NCBI RefSeq assembly: GCF_013128195.2
Contig: NZ_CP053452.2
Span: 5,270,001-5,334,000 of the forward strand
From: Frigoriglobus tundricola
GTDB taxonomy: Bacteria > Planctomycetota > Planctomycetia > Gemmatales > Gemmataceae
Reading direction: 5' to 3'
Length of the DNA: 64,000 bases
Position 1 is the stretch's first letter; every line of letters begins with the position of its first letter. Both the position numbers and the translations under genes were made by a program. Under the pieces are notes generated by a model, which made no database searches, had not been told where the DNA came from, and was given only the letters and a program-made list of their open reading frames with translations. This document shows, in pieces, positions 1 to 7,936 of this stretch.

Positions 1-549
1 TCGGTGGCCGCCGGCCTCATAGCCTTGCGCCACAACCGCGTCGATTCCGGCGGCGACTGCGGCCCGGCCCTCTTCGAGATTCGTGGCCGTGGCGAGCAGC
101 ACGATCCCGGCCGCGCGGAGTGCTTCGATTCGCTCGCGCTCCGGCAGCCCGAAGTGGAAGCTAACGACCGCGGGGCGCTCGGCCAGCAGGACCGCGAGCT
201 TGGCGTCGTCGGTCAGGAACGACGAATATATCTCGGTCAGACCGGGTGGTGGCTCAGCTCCAAAGCGGGCGAACTCAGGCGCGAGCCGGGCGAGCCATGC
301 CGCTTCTCGACCGGCATCTGGTACAGCCGGCTGGTTGCAAAACACATTGACGTTGAACGGGCGGTCCGTCTTCGTCCGGATCGCCCGGATCATGCCGCGG
401 GCCGTCTCGGCGTCGGCGGCCCCGATCCCGATGGACCCGAGCGCGCCGGCGTTCGATACCGCGGCGGCCATCTCCGGCGTGGACACGCCTGCCATTGGGG
501 CCTGAACGAGAGGGAGTTCGATTCCGAGCTTCCGGAGCAATGTGTTCAC
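1..549 (-). CDS. Nitronate monooxygenase (2-nitropropane dioxygenase family), 3' end outside window
   Basis: This reads from a GTG codon at 549 down to the window edge, giving about 183 residues with no stop. The N-terminus [14 protein letters not shown], then [10 protein letters not shown], and near the edge [10 protein letters not shown], are the FMN- and phosphate-binding signatures of class I nitronate monooxygenases, which oxidise alkyl nitronates using FMN. The family is usually 320-360 residues, so roughly the C-terminal half is missing. The GTG start is chosen because it directly precedes the conserved N-terminal motif. The protein should be cytoplasmic. It reads away from the mobile-element region to its right. 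Confidence 0.85.
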   Translation of the reverse strand, partial: MNTLLRKLGIELPLVQAPMAGVSTPEMAAAVSNAGALGSIGIGAADAETARGMIRAIRTKTDRPFNVNVFCNQPAVPDAGREAAWLARLAPEFARFGAEPPPGLTEIYSSFLTDDAKLAVLLAERPAVVSFHFGLPERERIEALRAAGIVLLATATNLEEGRAAVAAGIDAVVAQGYEAGGHR

Positions 550-711
550 AGGCCACCCCGTACCAGGGCGAAGTGCGTCAGCAGCTTGAAGTATTCGCAG
601 TTCCGGTGCCGTCCCGGCCGCCGCGATGGTTTTATCCTATTACCGAGCCCTCTCGCGGAATCGCGCTACACACCTCCCGAACCCGGTCGCTGCGCCGCGT
701 GGCGGATGAGT

Positions 712-767
712 GCCAGTCGGCACCGCCGGTGGACCCACTCCGGATTCACTCGTCGTGAAAAAAAGGC
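712..767 (+). repeat. Duplicate of tuf leader, left part (copy A)
   Basis: This stretch matches 3210-3262, the DNA upstream of the broken tuf gene, with a few substitutions. Shared features are GCCAGTCGGCACC and TTCACTCGTCGTG followed by an A-run. The match is interrupted at 767 by the IS1595-like element and resumes at 1820. The last eight bases, AAAAAGGC, are the target duplication of that element. Confidence 0.75.
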
Positions 768-1819
768 GGCTCATGAGGCCGTCGGGGTGGAACTGGTCTT
801 TTCCCATTCCCCGGTCGAGCGTTAGAGTACGCCGGTGTTCGGTAGCCGTGGTTTTGGAGGCCGGGAGATGGACTTCCCGATCGTGGACCTGATGGACCCA
901 GGCGCGTGCTACCGGTATCTGGTCGATTTGCTGCACCCCGACGGTCTGTCGTGCCCGCGGTGCCACCGGTCCGATGGGATGGGGGTTCAGGCCCGGCATC
1001 GGGCACCGGTCCTGGACTACCGATGCACCCATTGCGGTCGGGTGTTCAATGCGTACACCGGAACCCCGCTCCACGGCACCCGTCGGCCCCCGGCCCCGTG
1101 GGTTCTGATCTTCCGCGGGTTCGCGCAAGGAACCCCGACCGCTCAACTGGCGCGAGAACTGGGGTGCGATCGGATGCACCTGCTGGATCTGCGGCACCGG
1201 TTCCAGGAACGCGCCGCGGAAGCCGCCACGCAGGTCGGCGCGATCCCCGGCTCGGAGACCGAAGTGGACGAGATGTTCCAGAATGCGGGGGAAAAAAGGG
1301 GTCCGGCACCCGAACCCGGACGACCCGCCCCGACGCCGGGCCAACAAGCGGCGCGGGCACGGGAACTTCGCCAACGACCGCCCGCCGGTGGTCGGGGTGG
1401 TGAGCCGGGACACCGGGGCCATCGTCCTGGAGGTCGTCGAACGAACGGACCAGGAGACCCTGATCGCGTTCGTGACCGAACATACCGATGATGGCGCGAC
1501 CGTATACACGGATGAGTGGTCGGGGTACGCGCGGCTGTCCGCGGAGGGCCGCGGGCATGCCACGGTGAACCACACCCCGGGCCAACGGGAGTGGGCTCGG
1601 GATGACGACGGGGACGGGATCCGCGAGGTCCACGATAACACGCTCGAGGGCCTGTGGGCGGCCCTCCGCACGTTCCTGCGACCGTTCCGCGGGATCAGCA
1701 AGCACTACCTCCACCAGTACGTTGCCGTCTTCCAATGGGCATACAACAAGGTCGGCGTTGCGGGCATGGTCCGCACACTACTGGGCCTGCCCCTGTCCAC
1801 CCCGACGGCCTCATGAGCC
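768..1819 (+). mobile_element. IS1595-like insertion sequence, 1052 bp
   Basis: The ends are perfect 24-bp inverted repeats (768-791 and 1796-1819, starting GGCTCATGAGGCCGTCGGGG). An 8-bp direct repeat AAAAAGGC flanks them at 760-767 and 1820-1827. Joining the flanks restores a sequence collinear with the tuf leader at 3210-3350, so the insertion and its target can be read exactly. An 8-bp duplication and an ISXO2-like transposase fit the IS1595 family. The only gene inside is the transposase, whose stop codon lies within the right repeat. Confidence 0.92.
868..1816 (+). pseudogene. IS1595-family (ISXO2-like) transposase with one frameshift
   Basis: The start ATG at 868 follows GGAGG. The N-terminal zinc ribbon (CPRC and, 23 residues on, CTHC) and the region up to EVDEMFQNAG are in one frame. 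The rest, from GVRHPNPDD through YTDEWSGYA to NTLEGLWAALR, is in the +1 frame. This gives the zinc-ribbon plus DDE-type ISXO2 layout (D in EVDE, D in TDEWSGY, N/E region near DNTLEG). The shift falls at six A residues (1292-1297), where five would keep the frame open, so one extra A explains it. It may be a dead copy, a sequence error, or slippage on the A-run, which some insertion sequences use. Confidence 0.8.
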
Positions 1820-1917
1820 AAAAAGGCTGTACTTGCAGCCGAGCGCGGACCGCCGGTTCACCACGGCCACTCGTTGCGACCGAGGAGCGTTTGATCCCCA
1901 TGCACAAGGTTCGCATC
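1820..1917 (+). pseudogene. Duplicate of tuf leader, right part, with decayed tuf start (copy A)
   Basis: This continues copy A after the insertion sequence. It matches 3258-3349, including GCGCGGACCGCCGGTTCACC, the GAGGAGCGTTTGATC ribosome-binding region and the first codons ATGCACAAGGTTC. Similarity stops about 11 bases after the ATG, and no EF-Tu coding sequence follows. The following 200 bases (1918-2124) contain no gene I recognise. I read it as a truncated duplicate of the tuf 5' region. Confidence 0.7.
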
Positions 1918-2124
1918 AGGGGTCCGAGCACGGTATGGGTTGGAGGGAGATGCTGGAGTTGCGGGTTTATATGATTGTAAATTCCGAAGGCCTTCTCGAT
2001 CTGCCTGGAAGACGAGTACCAGCCGCACGGGGTCGTCCCGCTTTTTGCCGTCAAGCCCTTTGCCCGCTCAGGCGCCGCGTCCGGCACCGGGCGAGGTGTG
2101 ATTCTTGTACTCAAGCACGACGGT

Positions 2125-2916
2125 TCAGGGGGCTACCGGCTCCCCCCGCCCGCCGCTGGTGGCGTGCTCGAACCGGGCGCGGTAGTCAGGGTGGTTGGTG
2201 CCCATGAGCCGGTCCCAGATGTTGAAATACAAACCGTAACAGCCGCGGACTTTCTCGTGGTGCAGGGCGTGGTGGGTCGGCGTGTTCAGTAGTTGCCCGA
2301 CCCACGTCCGCAGAAACCACCGGGGGAAGATCTCATACCCGCAGTGGCCAAACACGTTGAAAACGATCTGCCAGACCATGAACAGGGCGAACGCGGCCGG
2401 GTGGATCGGCACCAGGCACACGACCACTGGGCCGATCCCGGCCTGAACGATTGCCTCCCCGCTGCCGAACGCGTACGCCGCCCACGGCGTCGGGTTGGCC
2501 GACAGGTGGTGAGTCCGATGCATCCGGCGGAACATGGCCGGGTGGTGGAGGAGCCGGTGTGTCCAGTAGAAGTACGCGTCGTGAATGACGATCGCGATTG
2601 CAATGCTGGCTACGAACCACGGCCACCCGTACTCGGCGACGTCGCGGTACAGGCGGGTGTGCCCGGACAGGGACGCGTATCGGACCACCAGAGCCATGAG
2701 CCCGAACACGGCCAAGCTGCGGAGGGAGAGGAGGATCTCGCCCCGGACCTGTCTGCCAGTGGGGCTCCGGGGAATGACCTTTCGGGGGCGTAGGAACCGG
2801 CGGAACAGTACGTAGAACGCCAACCATAGCATGCCCGCGGACGCCACGTACCAGATCGCATCGGCCAGTGTTATCCCAACCGCGCCCAAGGTGGCATCTG
2901 ACAATTGTTTGGTCAT
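2125..2916 (-). CDS. Sterol desaturase / fatty-acid hydroxylase superfamily membrane protein
   Basis: The protein has 263 residues and several hydrophobic helices. It carries the three histidine clusters of the di-iron fatty-acid hydroxylase superfamily in order: HDAYFYWTHR, HRTHH and HHALHH. These ligate a non-haem di-iron centre that hydroxylates or desaturates lipid chains in the membrane. Start ATG 2916 is preceded by AGGA at a reasonable distance; an upstream in-frame start would add 24 unlikely residues. The substrate cannot be inferred. The gene lies between the two tuf-leader copies, reading opposite to them. Confidence 0.85.
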   Translation of the reverse strand: MTKQLSDATLGAVGITLADAIWYVASAGMLWLAFYVLFRRFLRPRKVIPRSPTGRQVRGEILLSLRSLAVFGLMALVVRYASLSGHTRLYRDVAEYGWPWFVASIAIAIVIHDAYFYWTHRLLHHPAMFRRMHRTHHLSANPTPWAAYAFGSGEAIVQAGIGPVVVCLVPIHPAAFALFMVWQIVFNVFGHCGYEIFPRWFLRTWVGQLLNTPTHHALHHEKVRGCYGLYFNIWDRLMGTNHPDYRARFEHATSGGRGEPVAP

Positions 2917-3209
2917 GCTTTGCGATCCTGTGAGGGGCCGCCGGGAACCGCAACCTACAACACCGCATTGGCGAACTGTCAACAGCACGCAGCGCGTAAC
3001 CCACCCGCCGGAGGCTGGCGCCGCTGATCACGTCGGTCCTCCGGTCGTCTGGCTGAGGAGCGCGGCGGGGTCGCCATTTCGATTACCTGAACGCGCAGTC
3101 GACTGCAAGACCGCGGTCACGCCTTTCTACCTGCCTGCTCCGGCGCGGGTTTCACTCCCCGGGCGTTTTCTGAACCGAACCGGCCTGCCGGTCCGCGCGT
3201 CCATCCTAC

Positions 3210-3337
3210 GCCAGTCGGCACCACCGGCGGACCCGCTCTGGATTCACTCGTCGTGAAAAAAAGGCCGTACCCACGGCCGGGCGCGGACCGCCGGTTCACC
3301 ACGGCCGCTCGTTGCGGCCGAGGAGCGTTTGATCACC
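3210..3337 (+). promoter_or_regulatory. tuf leader (copy B)
   Basis: This is the untranslated region upstream of the tuf ATG at 3338. It contains the block shared with copy A, a short potential hairpin (GGCCGTACCCACGGCC), and GAGGAG upstream of the start codon. Its conservation between the copies ends just inside the coding region. I cannot place promoter hexamers with confidence. Confidence 0.5.
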
Positions 3338-3565
3338 ATGCACAAGGTTCACGTCAACGTCGGCACGATCGGCCACATCGACCACGGCAAGACCACTCTC
3401 ACCGCCGCCCTCCTCGCGGTCCAGGCCCAAAAGGGGCTGGCCGAGGCCAAGCGGTACGGCGACATCGCCCGCGGCGGCACGAAGCGGGACGAGACCAAGA
3501 CCGTCACCATCCTCTCGGCTCACGTCGAGTACGAGACGGCCACGCGGCACTACGCCCACGTGGAC
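3338..3565 (+). pseudogene. tuf: EF-Tu (tuf) fragment 1 of 3, codons 1-76
   Basis: It encodes [20 protein letters not shown] onward, with the G1 P-loop ([11 protein letters not shown]), a diverged switch I that retains a Thr, and AHVEYET. The normal next motif DCPGHADY is broken off after HYAHVD by an IS66-like element at 3566. The protein is clearly EF-Tu-like but diverged around switch I, so it was probably a second paralogue rather than the only elongation factor. ATG 3338 fits the EF-Tu start; a TTG nine bases earlier is possible. Confidence 0.9.
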
Positions 3566-3622
3566 GTACTTGATTAGCGCGTCGTTCGGACTGCTCGACG
3601 CCCCGGTCACTACGATGTCGTC

Positions 3623-4999
3623 ATGGCCGAACCCGCGTGTCCTGGCTGTCGGGATCTCCTCCAGCGTGTCGCCGAACTCGAAGCCCAGGTCGCCGAGTTG
3701 ACCCGGCGGCTCGACGAGGCAGTGCGCGCCGGCAAGCGACAGGCCGCCCCGTTCCGCAAGGGTCCGCCCAAGCCCGACCCGAAGACACCCGGTCGCAAGT
3801 CGGGCGACGCCCACGGCAAGCACGGGCGCCGCCCGCCCCCGCCTCACGATCAGGTTGCGGAGTGCCACGAGGCGCACCTCCCCGACTCCTGTCCGCACTG
3901 CCGGGGCCGGCTGGTCGAGACCGGCACGGCGGAGCAGTTCCAGACCGAGATCCCACGCACCCCGCTGCTCCGCAAGTTCCGCGTCCACATCGGTCACTGC
4001 GAGTCGTGCGGGAAGCGGACCCAGGGCCGGCATCCGCTCCAGACGTCCGACGCCCTTGGCGCGGCTGCCAGCCAGATCGGCCCTGACGCCCAGGCCGCGG
4101 CCGCGGTCCTGCACACCCAGATGGGCCTGTCGCACGGCAAGGTCGCGTCGGTGTTCCGGACCCTGTTCGGCATCACCCTGACCCGCGGGGCCAGCGCCCA
4201 GATCGACCTCCGCACAGCGTCGCGACTGGAACCCGACTACCAACTGATCCTCGACGAGGTGCGGTCGTCCGAGCAGATCGCGGCCGACGAGACGGGGTGG
4301 CGGATCGGAGGGCATCCCGCCTGGCTCCATGCGTGGGTCGGTGACCGGGCCACCGCCTACGGTATCGACTCCCAACGCAGTGCCGCCGTCCTGGAGCGGG
4401 TGATCGGGGCGGACTGGTCCGGCATCCTGAGCCACGACGGGTTCGCCTCGTACGACCGGTTCGAGGCGGCGATCCACCAGCAGTGCCTGGCCCACGTGCT
4501 CCGCCGCGCGCGGGAGTTGCTGGAGCGCGCCACCCGCGGGGCCGTGCGGTTCCCACGGCAGGTGATTGCGCTGCTCACCGAGGCGATCCACTGGCGGAAC
4601 GGGTATGTGCCGGGGACGTGGACCGACGACCAACTCGACGCGCACCGGGGGCAGTTCGACGACCGCCTGCTGGAGTTGGTGACGCGACCGCGGGCGGTGC
4701 CGGAGTACGCGACCCTGGCGAGGCACCTGTGGAACCACTTCGAGCAGTGGTTCGCGTTCGTGTTCGACCCGCGGATCGAGCCGACGAACTGGAAGGCCGA
4801 GCAGGCGATCCGCCCGGCGGTGGTAAATCGGAAGGTGTGGGGCGGCAACCGGACCGTCACGGGCGCGCGAGCGCAGGGCGTGTTGATGTCCGTGTTCGAG
4901 ACGTGCCGCCGCCAGACGCTCTCGGTCGTGGATCACGTCAGCCGGACGTTGCGCTGGTTCGGTAACCGGCTCCTGCCGCGCCCGCTGCTGTTAGGGTGA
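3623..4999 (+). CDS. IS66-family transposase (TnpC type)
   Basis: The protein has 458 residues. An N-terminal heptad-like coiled coil (residues 8-35) is followed by a Lys/Pro-rich linker, a zinc finger (CPHC near 92, CESC near 127) and the catalytic core. The core shows DETGWRI (first Asp), SHDGFASYDRF (second Asp) and the C-terminal TNWKAEQAIRP with the catalytic Glu, then NRKVWGGNRT. It should cut and join the element's ends by DDE chemistry. Length and motifs look intact, so the element may still be active. Confidence 0.93.
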   Translation: MAEPACPGCRDLLQRVAELEAQVAELTRRLDEAVRAGKRQAAPFRKGPPKPDPKTPGRKSGDAHGKHGRRPPPPHDQVAECHEAHLPDSCPHCRGRLVETGTAEQFQTEIPRTPLLRKFRVHIGHCESCGKRTQGRHPLQTSDALGAAASQIGPDAQAAAAVLHTQMGLSHGKVASVFRTLFGITLTRGASAQIDLRTASRLEPDYQLILDEVRSSEQIAADETGWRIGGHPAWLHAWVGDRATAYGIDSQRSAAVLERVIGADWSGILSHDGFASYDRFEAAIHQQCLAHVLRRARELLERATRGAVRFPRQVIALLTEAIHWRNGYVPGTWTDDQLDAHRGQFDDRLLELVTRPRAVPEYATLARHLWNHFEQWFAFVFDPRIEPTNWKAEQAIRPAVVNRKVWGGNRTVTGARAQGVLMSVFETCRRQTLSVVDHVSRTLRWFGNRLLPRPLLLG

Positions 5000-5102
5000 T
5001 GAACGACTGCCGGAAAAGGAGGTCGGTCGGGGTGAGACCACCGGAGAAAGAATCCGATGAACGCCGGGGTTACTGTGGAAGGGAATGCCCGAGGGGTGAC
5101 CG

Positions 5103-5819
5103 ATGACCGAAGCGGAATGGGAGACGTGCGTTGAACCACGCCAGATGTTAAGGTTCCTCGGTGATGGGGCGAGAGCGCGGAAGCTCCGACTGTTTGCTTG
5201 TTCTTGCTGCCGTCGCGTGTGGCCGCTTCTCACTGATGCGCGGAGTCGCACTGCGGTCGAAGTCGCTGAGCGCTACGCGGACGACCTCGCAACGGACCAA
5301 GAGCGGGAGGCTGCGCGTACCGCGACCATCGAACTCGACTGGCAGATTACGCGGGTGGATGGAGAGCGCGATTCAGCGCGCGAGATGAGCAACTGCGCTT
5401 CGATGTCGGCGGCGGATGATGATCGAGCATTTCTCCCACGCGAGAGTGACGAGGACGACTATCGAGCGGCTGAAGACAGTTCGCAGTGTGCAGCCCAGGC
5501 AACAGTTTACAAGCGGCTCAACAAGAAGTCCGAGCGAGCAGCCAGAGGCAAAGAGTTGGCAGCGCAGACGGGACTCATCCGCGACATCTTCGGGAACCCC
5601 TTCCGCCCGGTCGCCTTCTCTCCGTCGTGGCGGACTGACACCGCCGTTGCCCTCGCGCGACAGATGTACGAGTCACGCGACTTCGGCGCGATGCCGATCC
5701 TCGCCGACGCGCTACAGGACGCGGGCTGCGAGAACACGGACATTCTGGCCCACTGCCGCATCCCCGGCCTTCACGTCCGAGGATGCTGGGTGTTGGATGC
5801 CGTGCTCAACAAACAGTGA
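5103..5819 (+). CDS. MTEAEW-family protein, passenger of the IS66-like element
   Basis: This 238-residue protein lies between the transposase gene and the right terminal repeat. It opens with MTEAEWETCVEPRQML and RKLRLFACSCCRRVWPLL, and ends with RDIFGNPFRPV, QMYESRDF, MPILADALQDAGC and HVRGCWVLD. The same blocks occur in the three genes at 6419, 7186 and 7937. The middle is variable and acidic. There is no signal peptide or membrane helix. I know of no function; from memory the family is large and uncharacterised in Gemmata. GAGGGG precedes the ATG. Confidence 0.85.
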   Translation: MTEAEWETCVEPRQMLRFLGDGARARKLRLFACSCCRRVWPLLTDARSRTAVEVAERYADDLATDQEREAARTATIELDWQITRVDGERDSAREMSNCASMSAADDDRAFLPRESDEDDYRAAEDSSQCAAQATVYKRLNKKSERAARGKELAAQTGLIRDIFGNPFRPVAFSPSWRTDTAVALARQMYESRDFGAMPILADALQDAGCENTDILAHCRIPGLHVRGCWVLDAVLNKQ

Positions 5820-5887
5820 TCGGCGACTTAGCGGGTTAACGGCTTGGTGATCGAGGCGCGGCAGAGATCGACGCGCTAAACAAGTAC

Positions 5888-6323
5888 ACGTGGACTGCCC
5901 CGGCCACGCGGACTACGTGAAGAACATGATCACCGGCGCCGCCCAGATGGACGGCGCGGTGCTCCTGATCTCCGCGGTGGACGGCCCGATGCCGCAGACG
6001 CGGGAGCACGTGCTGCTCGCCCGGCAGGTCGGCGTGCCGCACCTGGTGGTGTTCGTGAACAAGGTCGACCTGGTGTCGGACCCGGACCTCCTCGAGCTGA
6101 TCGAACTCGAAACGCGGGAACTCCTCACGCGCTACGGGTTCGACGGGGACGCGGTGCCGTTCGTGCGCGGCAACGCCAAGGGCGCGCTGGACCACCCCGG
6201 CGACCCGGCGTTCGCGGGCTGCATCGACGAGCTGCTGGCCGCGCTGGACGCCCACGTCCCGGCCCCGGTGCGGGAGGTGGACCGGCCGTTCCTGCTGGCG
6301 GTGGAGGGCGTGTACTCGATCGA
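5888..6323 (+). pseudogene. tuf: EF-Tu (tuf) fragment 2 of 3
   Basis: After the duplicated ACGTGGAC the frame resumes at [20 protein letters not shown] (switch II and G3) and continues through FVNKVDL (the NKxD guanine-specificity motif) and [10 protein letters not shown] to VEGVYSIE at the start of domain 2. It breaks after TCGA at 6320-6323, where the tandem cassette array begins. No internal stop is present, which suggests that inactivation is recent. Confidence 0.92.
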
Positions 6324-6418
6324 AATGGAGAATACACTTCTGCTGAATACCAACAGATTTAACAGCCGAGAACTCGCACCGGGTATCATGGGGTGAAAGG
6401 CGGTTCTGAGGACGAACG
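6324..6418 (+). repeat. Cassette leader, unit 1
   Basis: This is the 95-bp stretch from the unit boundary to the start codon. It aligns along its length with 7091-7185 and 7841-7936. Best conserved are TTTAACAGCCGAGAAC, TATCATGGGG and GAAAGGCGGTTCTGAGG, the last providing the ribosome-binding site. Unit 1 is the most diverged at its first 30 bases. Confidence 0.7.
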
Positions 6419-6997
6419 ATGACGGAAGCGGAATGGCTGGCATGCGCCGATCCGACGCCGATGCTAGAGTTCCTGCGGGGCACGGTGAGCGAACGAAAGT
6501 TGCGTCTGTGGGCTTGTGCTTGCTCACGAGAGAGGAACAAGAGTGGTGAGCCTGCGTTCGCAGAGGCTATTGCCGTTGCCGAACGTTGGGCAGATGGGGT
6601 GAAACCCACTGATTTGGGCTTGTGCCACGATTACTTCGTCTGCGATGAGTCGGCGTGGATGGCAGCTTATGGAGGCACGGCGCAACAATTGGCAAGGCAC
6701 ACCAGATCAAAGGCAAAGTCTTGGAAGCGAGTCATTCACTTTTGCCTCGCAACTCTTCGGGACATCTTCGGCAACCCGTTTCGTCCCGTCACCGTTAACC
6801 CCTCTTGGCGCACAACTACCGTCCTTGAACTCGCCAATCAAATGTACGAAAGCCGAGACTTCTCCCCGATGCCGATCCTTGCCGACGCACTTCAAGACGC
6901 TGGGTGTGACAACGACGACATTTTGAACCACTGCCGCCAACCGGGTGAACACGTTAAAGGTTGCTGGGTAGTTGATCTCATTTTGGGGAAGAGTTAA
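6419..6997 (+). CDS. MTEAEW-family protein, cassette 1
   Basis: At 192 residues this is the shortest of the four paralogues. It starts MTEAEWLACADPTPMLEFLR and RKLRLWACACSRERN, has a short middle, and ends RDIFGNPFRPV, QMYESRDFSPMPILADAL, CDNDDILNHC, HVKGCWVVDLILGKS. The cysteine-rich CACS segment replaces the CCRRIWPLL seen in the others. The codons look more AT-rich than those of the surrounding tuf fragments. No membrane or export signal is visible. Function unknown. Confidence 0.85.
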   Translation: MTEAEWLACADPTPMLEFLRGTVSERKLRLWACACSRERNKSGEPAFAEAIAVAERWADGVKPTDLGLCHDYFVCDESAWMAAYGGTAQQLARHTRSKAKSWKRVIHFCLATLRDIFGNPFRPVTVNPSWRTTTVLELANQMYESRDFSPMPILADALQDAGCDNDDILNHCRQPGEHVKGCWVVDLILGKS

Positions 6998-7090
6998 GGG
7001 CGGGGCACGACTTCGCAAACAGCATGTCTGCCTTTGGGAAAGCCTGTTGTGTCCAAATGTTCAGTATTTAGCGAGCGTACAGGCGGTTGA

Positions 7091-7185
7091 AATAGACTGG
7101 ACACTTCTGCATTCAACAAACAGGTTTAACAGCCGAGAACCTGCACCGAGTATCATGAGGCGAAAGGCGGTTCTGAGGGCGAGCG
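7091..7185 (+). repeat. Cassette leader, unit 2
   Basis: This 95-bp leader is nearly identical to unit 3 over its first 35 bases (AATAGACTGGACACTTCTGC and the following ATTCAACAAACAGG) and to unit 1 over its last 60. It begins directly after TTGA of unit 1. GAGGG lies upstream of the ATG. Confidence 0.75.
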
Positions 7186-7803
7186 ATGACGGAAGCGGAA
7201 TGGTTAATGTGTAACGAACCCGAAGCAATGCTGGAATTCTGTCAAGGTAGGGCTTTCAATGCCAGGAAGAATCGCCTCTTCGCTGGCGCTTGCTGTCGAC
7301 TCATCTGGAACGCCCTAAGCGAGTGGGACAGAAACGCAGTCGACGTTTCGGAACGCTACGCAGACAAAAAGGCGAGCGACGATGAATTTAAGGCGATTAT
7401 GTTCTATGCGCTACGTGGCTATCTTGATCCGGTGGGATGGGTCGTGGCGCAAGCAAGAACAATAGGCGCTTGGCTTGATACCAGAAGGCTGATCGAGCAC
7501 TTTGTAAATCTGTATTCACCATCAGCCCTCGAGGTCGGGCTGGATGTTGCGGTGAAGTTGGTCCGTGACATCTTCGGCAACCCCTGTCGCCCCGCATCCG
7601 TCAAGCCCACTTGGCTCACCTCGGATGTCCTTGCGCTCGCAGGGCAGATGTACGAGAGCCGAGATTTCTCCCCGATGCCGATTCTTGCCGACGCTTTGAT
7701 GGACTCCGGTTGCGACAACGAGGACATCCTGAGCCACTGCCGCCAACCCGGTGAACACGTCCGAGGCTGTTGGGTGGTTGATCTCATTTTGGGCAAGAGT
7801 TAA
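7186..7803 (+). CDS. MTEAEW-family protein, cassette 2
   Basis: The protein has 205 residues. It starts MTEAEWLMCNEPEAMLEFC with RKNRLFAGACCRLIW, and shares the C-terminal blocks RDIFGNPCRPA, QMYESRDFSPMPILADAL, CDNEDILSHC and HVRGCWVVDLILGKS. The middle (about residues 70-125) is not alignable with the other copies by eye. The last 45 residues are almost identical to cassette 1, including at the DNA level, which suggests recent common origin or gene conversion. Function unknown. Confidence 0.85.
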   Translation: MTEAEWLMCNEPEAMLEFCQGRAFNARKNRLFAGACCRLIWNALSEWDRNAVDVSERYADKKASDDEFKAIMFYALRGYLDPVGWVVAQARTIGAWLDTRRLIEHFVNLYSPSALEVGLDVAVKLVRDIFGNPCRPASVKPTWLTSDVLALAGQMYESRDFSPMPILADALMDSGCDNEDILSHCRQPGEHVRGCWVVDLILGKS

Positions 7804-7840
7804 ACTTTGTTATAGCACCTCAGCAGGTACCCACACTTGA

Positions 7841-7936
7841 AATAGACTGGACACTTCTGCATTCAACAAACAGGTTTACCCGACGTGAACCAGTACCGGG
7901 TATCATGGGGCGAAAGGCGGTTCAGAGGGCGACGAA
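7841..7936 (+). repeat. Cassette leader, unit 3
   Basis: This 96-bp leader follows TTGA of unit 2 directly. Its first 35 bases match unit 2 and its last 40 match both others (TATCATGGGGCGAAAGGCGG). The segment CCCGACGTGAACCAGTACC is the most diverged part. Confidence 0.75.

Larger units (their letters stand above)
3566..5887 (+). mobile_element. IS66-like element with passenger gene, 2322 bp
   Basis: The left end GTACTTGATTAGCGCGTCG (3566-3584) and the right end (5869-5887) are inverted repeats matching at 18 of 19 positions. The flanks carry the 8-bp direct repeat ACGTGGAC at 3558-3565 and 5888-5895, the size typical of IS66 elements. Removing the element and one copy of the repeat rejoins the EF-Tu codons CAC GTG GAC TGC. 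The element holds a TnpC-type transposase and, after it, an MTEAEW-family gene that has no known role in IS66 transposition. No tnpA or tnpB accessory genes are present, as in the ISBst12-type subgroup. Confidence 0.93.

Noticed and set aside
1918..2124. Possible gene piece reading CLEDEYQPHGVVPLFAVKPF
   Set aside because: It is a short open stretch without start, family resemblance or context. I cannot support a gene.
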